From Gorillibacterium sp. (GTDB taxonomy: Bacteria; Bacillota; Bacilli; Paenibacillales; NBRC-103111), in the NCBI GenBank assembly GCA_014380705.1, contig JACMJI010000157.1, forward strand, positions 1-8,672: a DNA stretch of 8,672 nucleotides, read 5' to 3'. The notes beneath the pieces were generated by a model, which was given only the letters and a program-made list of their open reading frames with translations, was not told where the DNA came from and searched no databases. Both the position numbers and the translations under genes were made by a program. This document shows positions 6,475 to 8,672 of this stretch, one piece after another. Numbering within the stretch: the stretch's first letter is position 1; each line of letters opens with the position of its first letter.

Positions 6475-6502
6475 TAGCGGGCATCAATCAGGGAGGCAAG
6501 AC

Positions 6503-7861
6503 ATGATTTCACTCGTGGAAGCACAAGAAACCAATAAAATGATTCGCGAAATGAATTTGGATGTCCGTACCATTACGATGGGGATCAGTCTTATGGATTG
6601 CGCTCATCCGGACTTAAAAATTTTCAGTCAGAACGTCTACGATAAGATTACTAATGCTGCCCAGAACCTAGTAAGAACCGGTGAGGATTTGGAAAGACAA
6701 TTTGGTGTTCCGATCGTCAATAAACGGATATCCGTCACCCCCATCTCTATTGTTGCTGGTGCTCTAAAAATCGATAACTATGTACCTGTGGCGGAGATTT
6801 TGGACAAAGCAGCCAAAGAAGTCGGGGTTAACTTTATCGGTGGATTCTCTGCCCTAGTACAAAAGGGCTGTACAAAAGGGGATCGAATTCTCATCGACAG
6901 TATCCCTGAAGCGCTTCGTGTAACCGAACGGGTTTGTGCCTCCGTCAATGTGGGGTCCTCCCGCAGCGGAATCAATATGGATGCTGTTAAATTGATGGGA
7001 GACATCATCAAGCAAACTGCTGAGCTTACGAAGGACAGGGATTCGATCGGCTGTGCTAAGCTCGTTGTATTCTGTAATGCGGTAGAGGACAATCCCTTTA
7101 TGGCAGGTGCTTTTCATGGTGTCGGAGAACGAGAATGCGTCATTAATGTAGGCGTCAGTGGCCCCGGAGTAATCAAGCGAGCATTGGAAGAGGTAAAAGG
7201 TCAGGATTTTGAGACGCTCTGTGAAACGATCAAACGCACGGCTTTTAAGGTTACACGTGTGGGACAGCTTGTTGCTCAGGAAGCCTCTAAACGTATGGGT
7301 ATTCCTTTTGGGATCATTGATCTTTCCCTTGCCCCTACACCAGAGATTGGTGATTCTATTGCCGAGATTTTCCAGGTAATGGGACTTGAAGAAGCGGGTG
7401 CGCCTGGGACTACGGCTGCTCTAGCTATTCTTAATGACAACGTGAAAAAAGGCGGCGTTATGGCCTCCTCTTATGTAGGGGGACTTAGTGGAGCGTTTAT
7501 TCCAGTCAGTGAAGACCACGGAATGATTCAGGCCGTTCAGCGTGGCGCTCTTACTTTAGAAAAGCTTGAAGCGATGACCTGTGTTTGTTCCGTCGGACTC
7601 GATATGGTAGCCATTCCGGGAAACACCACGAAAGAAACGATCTCCGGCATCATCGCTGATGAAGCAGCGATCGGGATGGTTAATAACAAAACAACAGCCG
7701 TTCGAATCATCCCGGTTGTCGGTAAGGATGTTGGAGAAATGGTAGAGTTCGGCGGATTACTAGGTTATGCGCCAGTTATGGCTGTTAATAAGTTTAGCTG
7801 TGACAACTTCGTGAACCGCGGGGGTCGGATTCCTGCCCCGATCCACAGTTTTAAAAACTAA
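6503..7861 (+). CDS. UPF0210 / DUF711 family protein
   Basis: A 452-residue cytoplasmic protein, the usual length for UPF0210. The family is structurally related to the pyruvate formate-lyase/ribonucleotide reductase barrel group, but its reaction is unknown. Conserved-looking stretches include [14 protein letters not shown] (residues 24-37, C33), [17 protein letters not shown] (111-127, C123), the glycine-rich [18 protein letters not shown] (211-228, C212), [17 protein letters not shown] (273-289) and [18 protein letters not shown] (358-375, C360, C362). Ten cysteines in all is noteworthy. No clear RVxGY glycyl-radical motif was seen, although GGLLGYAP occurs near the C-terminus. The start is ATG at 6503 because GGGAGG (6491-6496) sits 6 bases upstream; an in-frame ATG at 6419 would add 28 residues overlapping the ACT gene, and lacks such support. 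It is co-transcribed with the ACT gene and followed by a strong terminator. Confidence 0.93.
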   Translation: MISLVEAQETNKMIREMNLDVRTITMGISLMDCAHPDLKIFSQNVYDKITNAAQNLVRTGEDLERQFGVPIVNKRISVTPISIVAGALKIDNYVPVAEILDKAAKEVGVNFIGGFSALVQKGCTKGDRILIDSIPEALRVTERVCASVNVGSSRSGINMDAVKLMGDIIKQTAELTKDRDSIGCAKLVVFCNAVEDNPFMAGAFHGVGERECVINVGVSGPGVIKRALEEVKGQDFETLCETIKRTAFKVTRVGQLVAQEASKRMGIPFGIIDLSLAPTPEIGDSIAEIFQVMGLEEAGAPGTTAALAILNDNVKKGGVMASSYVGGLSGAFIPVSEDHGMIQAVQRGALTLEKLEAMTCVCSVGLDMVAIPGNTTKETISGIIADEAAIGMVNNKTTAVRIIPVVGKDVGEMVEFGGLLGYAPVMAVNKFSCDNFVNRGGRIPAPIHSFKN

Positions 7862-7879
7862 TTAAAGATAGACATACCA

Positions 7880-7917
7880 AAAAGCGCTTATCCCACTAGA
7901 CCTGGATAAGCGCTTTT
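7880..7917 (+). terminator. Strong rho-independent terminator after the UPF0210 gene
   Basis: A perfect 14-base stem (7880-7893 AAAAGCGCTTATCC with 7904-7917 GGATAAGCGCTTTT) around a 10-base loop starts 19 bases after the stop codon. The TTTT closing the stem is followed by GTC rather than more T, and the preceding A-run makes it usable from the minus strand as well. Confidence 0.85.
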
Positions 7918-8052
7918 GTCATTAATCGCATCCTGGGGTGTCGTATCATCGCCATTTACTTTTATTACGCTTAGGTTACCTAATGCTGCCACTTTTGGAT
8001 GTTGATTGTTCTGAATTTTGGCTATTTGAATTACAAGTACAATCGAATGTCT
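7888..8052 (-). pseudogene. Possible decayed C-terminal fragment of a PstS-like binding protein
   Basis: The minus strand has 54 open codons with no start or ribosome binding site, bounded by TGA at 8055-8053 and TAA at 7890-7888. Part of the product, IQNNQHPKVAALGNL followed by IKVNGDDTTPQDAI, recalls the C-terminal pattern of phosphate-binding PstS proteins, where a 'NP.AIGYVSLG' stretch precedes 'VKALKVNGVEPT.ENV'. The last ten codons overlap the terminator and are probably not homologous. No upstream PstS-like coding could be recognised toward 8280. The resemblance is from memory of the family pattern and is weak. Confidence 0.3.
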
Positions 8053-8264
8053 TCACTCGTTATTTCATGTTGTCATTTCCTACTACGTTTCATGCTATGT
8101 AGAAATAATTTACTTCGATATAGACGACGTATGGAATTTAATGTAGTACGGTTCGGATAAACAAAAAGGATATCCTCACTCTCAGTTATTCTCAATGGGA
8201 AAACCTTCTATCAGGTATTTGCCGCAGCCCCAGATTTTACCTCTAGTCTTTGTGGGAGAGATCT
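8053..8264. other. Non-coding intergenic stretch, nothing recognised
   Basis: Both strands carry frequent stops and no recognisable protein motif, RNA gene or riboswitch. It forms the upstream half of the gap before the SH3b gene and may contain decayed sequence. Confidence 0.5.
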
Positions 8265-8273
8265 TGCTACAAT
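8265..8273 (+). promoter_or_regulatory. Extended -10 element of the SH3b gene
   Basis: TG-C-TACAAT (TG at 8265-8266, TACAAT at 8268-8273) is a good extended -10. No convincing -35 box lies 16-18 bases upstream, which is tolerated with an extended -10. The start would be near 8280, so the leader is about 45 bases. Confidence 0.45.
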
Positions 8274-8282
8274 AACCAATGT

Positions 8283-8298
8283 AAGAGCTTTAGCTCTT
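8283..8298 (+). promoter_or_regulatory. Hairpin at the 5' end of the SH3b mRNA
   Basis: AAGAGCT and AGCTCTT (8283-8289 and 8292-8298) are perfect inverted arms two bases apart, in practice a 6-base stem with a TTTA loop. It would sit within the first few bases of the predicted transcript, upstream of the GGAGGTG ribosome binding site (8313-8319). It could stabilise the mRNA 5' end or be a palindromic operator; there is no T-run for attenuation. Confidence 0.45.
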
Positions 8299-8324
8299 TC
8301 ACAAAACATCTTGGAGGTGCATCA

Positions 8325-8672
8325 TTGAAAAAGCAAATCATTACCGCAGCCGTTACCCTTTCCCTGTTTTTGGGCGGCTCACTTGCCAATGTCTCTTCTT
8401 CAACAGTCTACGCTGCCACAACCTCAGCCACTTACACAGGCACGATTGTCAACGGAAGCCCCTATTTTCATAAAACACCTGTAAGTGGAGAAGCAACAAT
8501 GGGCTTTGTTAAAGAAGGCTCCGTAGTTAAAGTTATTGAAATAACGAATAATTGGTGGGTAAAAATCCAATACCTAGGAGTTACCGGCTGGGTATCTGCT
8601 CGCTTCATAACAGTTACTGCAACACCAACACCAACACCAACACCAACACCAACACCAACACCAACACCAACA
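8325..8672 (+). CDS. Secreted bacterial SH3-domain protein with Thr-Pro linker, C-terminus outside window
   Basis: The first 116 residues of an exported cell-wall-type protein. Residues 1-30 are a signal peptide: MKKQ, a hydrophobic core TAAVTLSLFLGGSLA, and a likely signal-peptidase site after VYA (28-30). Residues 36-97 form a bacterial SH3 (SH3b) domain, with the typical FVKEGSVVKVIE strand, the NNWWVKIQY segment and the closing GVTGWVSARFI. Such domains usually bind peptidoglycan. From residue 100 the chain becomes a pure Thr-Pro repeat, a stiff extracellular linker, and leaves the window still within it. In related Bacillota such a linker commonly leads to an NlpC/P60 or amidase domain, but this is not visible here. 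The start is TTG at 8325, just after GGAGGTG (8313-8319). It stands alone downstream of the UPF0210 terminator. Confidence 0.85.
   Translation, partial: MKKQIITAAVTLSLFLGGSLANVSSSTVYAATTSATYTGTIVNGSPYFHKTPVSGEATMGFVKEGSVVKVIEITNNWWVKIQYLGVTGWVSARFITVTATPTPTPTPTPTPTPTPT
8622..8672 (+). repeat. ACACCA hexanucleotide tandem repeat encoding (Thr-Pro)n
   Basis: At least eight and a half perfect copies of ACACCA run to the window edge, each coding Thr-Pro. Perfect identity at the DNA level, including the wobble bases, points to recent expansion by slippage. Because the unit is 6 bases, copy changes alter linker length without shifting the frame. Confidence 0.95.

Noticed and set aside
6419..6502. 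N-terminal extension of the UPF0210 protein from an ATG at 6419
   Set aside because: It overlaps the ACT gene, lacks a ribosome binding site, encodes low-similarity sequence, and GGGAGG before ATG 6503 gives the usual family length.
6778..7117. Two minus-strand frames of about 90-100 codons
   Set aside because: They are antisense to the well-conserved UPF0210 gene and show no family features.
8080..8110. Partial inverted repeat CTACGT/ATGTAG
   Set aside because: The arms are short and imperfect and lie in AT-rich DNA with no nearby promoter or gene end.

Overview
The window looks like chromosomal DNA of a low-to-mid GC Bacillota, most likely Paenibacillus or a close relative. The grounds are strong GGAGG-type ribosome binding sites, frequent non-ATG starts (GTG or TTG for four of the seven genes), and the gene families present: a 7TM-PAS-GGDEF-EAL protein, a four-module CoA-disulfide-reductase fusion, a YxjI/LURP-one-like protein, an ACT/UPF0210 pair, and an SH3b exoprotein with a Thr-Pro linker. 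The genus is an inference from gene style, not a database match.

Layout. 1-1948 (minus strand, running off the left edge) encodes a membrane-anchored cyclic-di-GMP enzyme: seven hydrophobic segments, PAS, an intact GGDEF, and the first part of an EAL domain. An AT-rich divergent control region (about 1973-2188) follows, with promoters in both directions and several short repeats. 2189-4966 is a two-gene sulfur unit: a 93-residue ArsR-type repressor with three cysteines, then an 819-residue protein that joins an FAD/NAD(P)H disulfide reductase, a rhodanese, a TusA-like and a DsrE-like module. A compound terminator and two further inverted repeats separate it from the convergent YxjI/LURP-one-like gene (5141-5719, minus).

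5838-6089 holds a remnant of a YbaK/EbsC-type aminoacyl-tRNA deacylase that has lost both ends. 6205-7861 is the conserved ACT-domain/UPF0210 (DUF711) operon, with an extended -10 promoter upstream and a strong hairpin terminator downstream. The 7862-8324 gap contains that terminator, a weak decayed open frame on the minus strand whose product faintly recalls the end of a PstS-like phosphate-binding protein, and the promoter and leader hairpin of the last gene. 8325-8672 is the start of a secreted SH3b protein that leaves the window inside an ACACCA tandem repeat.

How the genes work together. The ArsR/fusion pair is the most distinctive unit. All four modules have a recognisable redox or sulfur-carrying cysteine (C44, C512, C589, C780), so the protein could reduce disulfides or persulfides and pass sulfane sulfur internally, with the upstream repressor as a plausible thiol or persulfide sensor. 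The ACT/UPF0210 pair is a widespread partnership of unknown biochemical function. The remaining genes appear to be independent transcription units. No tRNA, rRNA, CRISPR array, insertion sequence or phage gene was seen.
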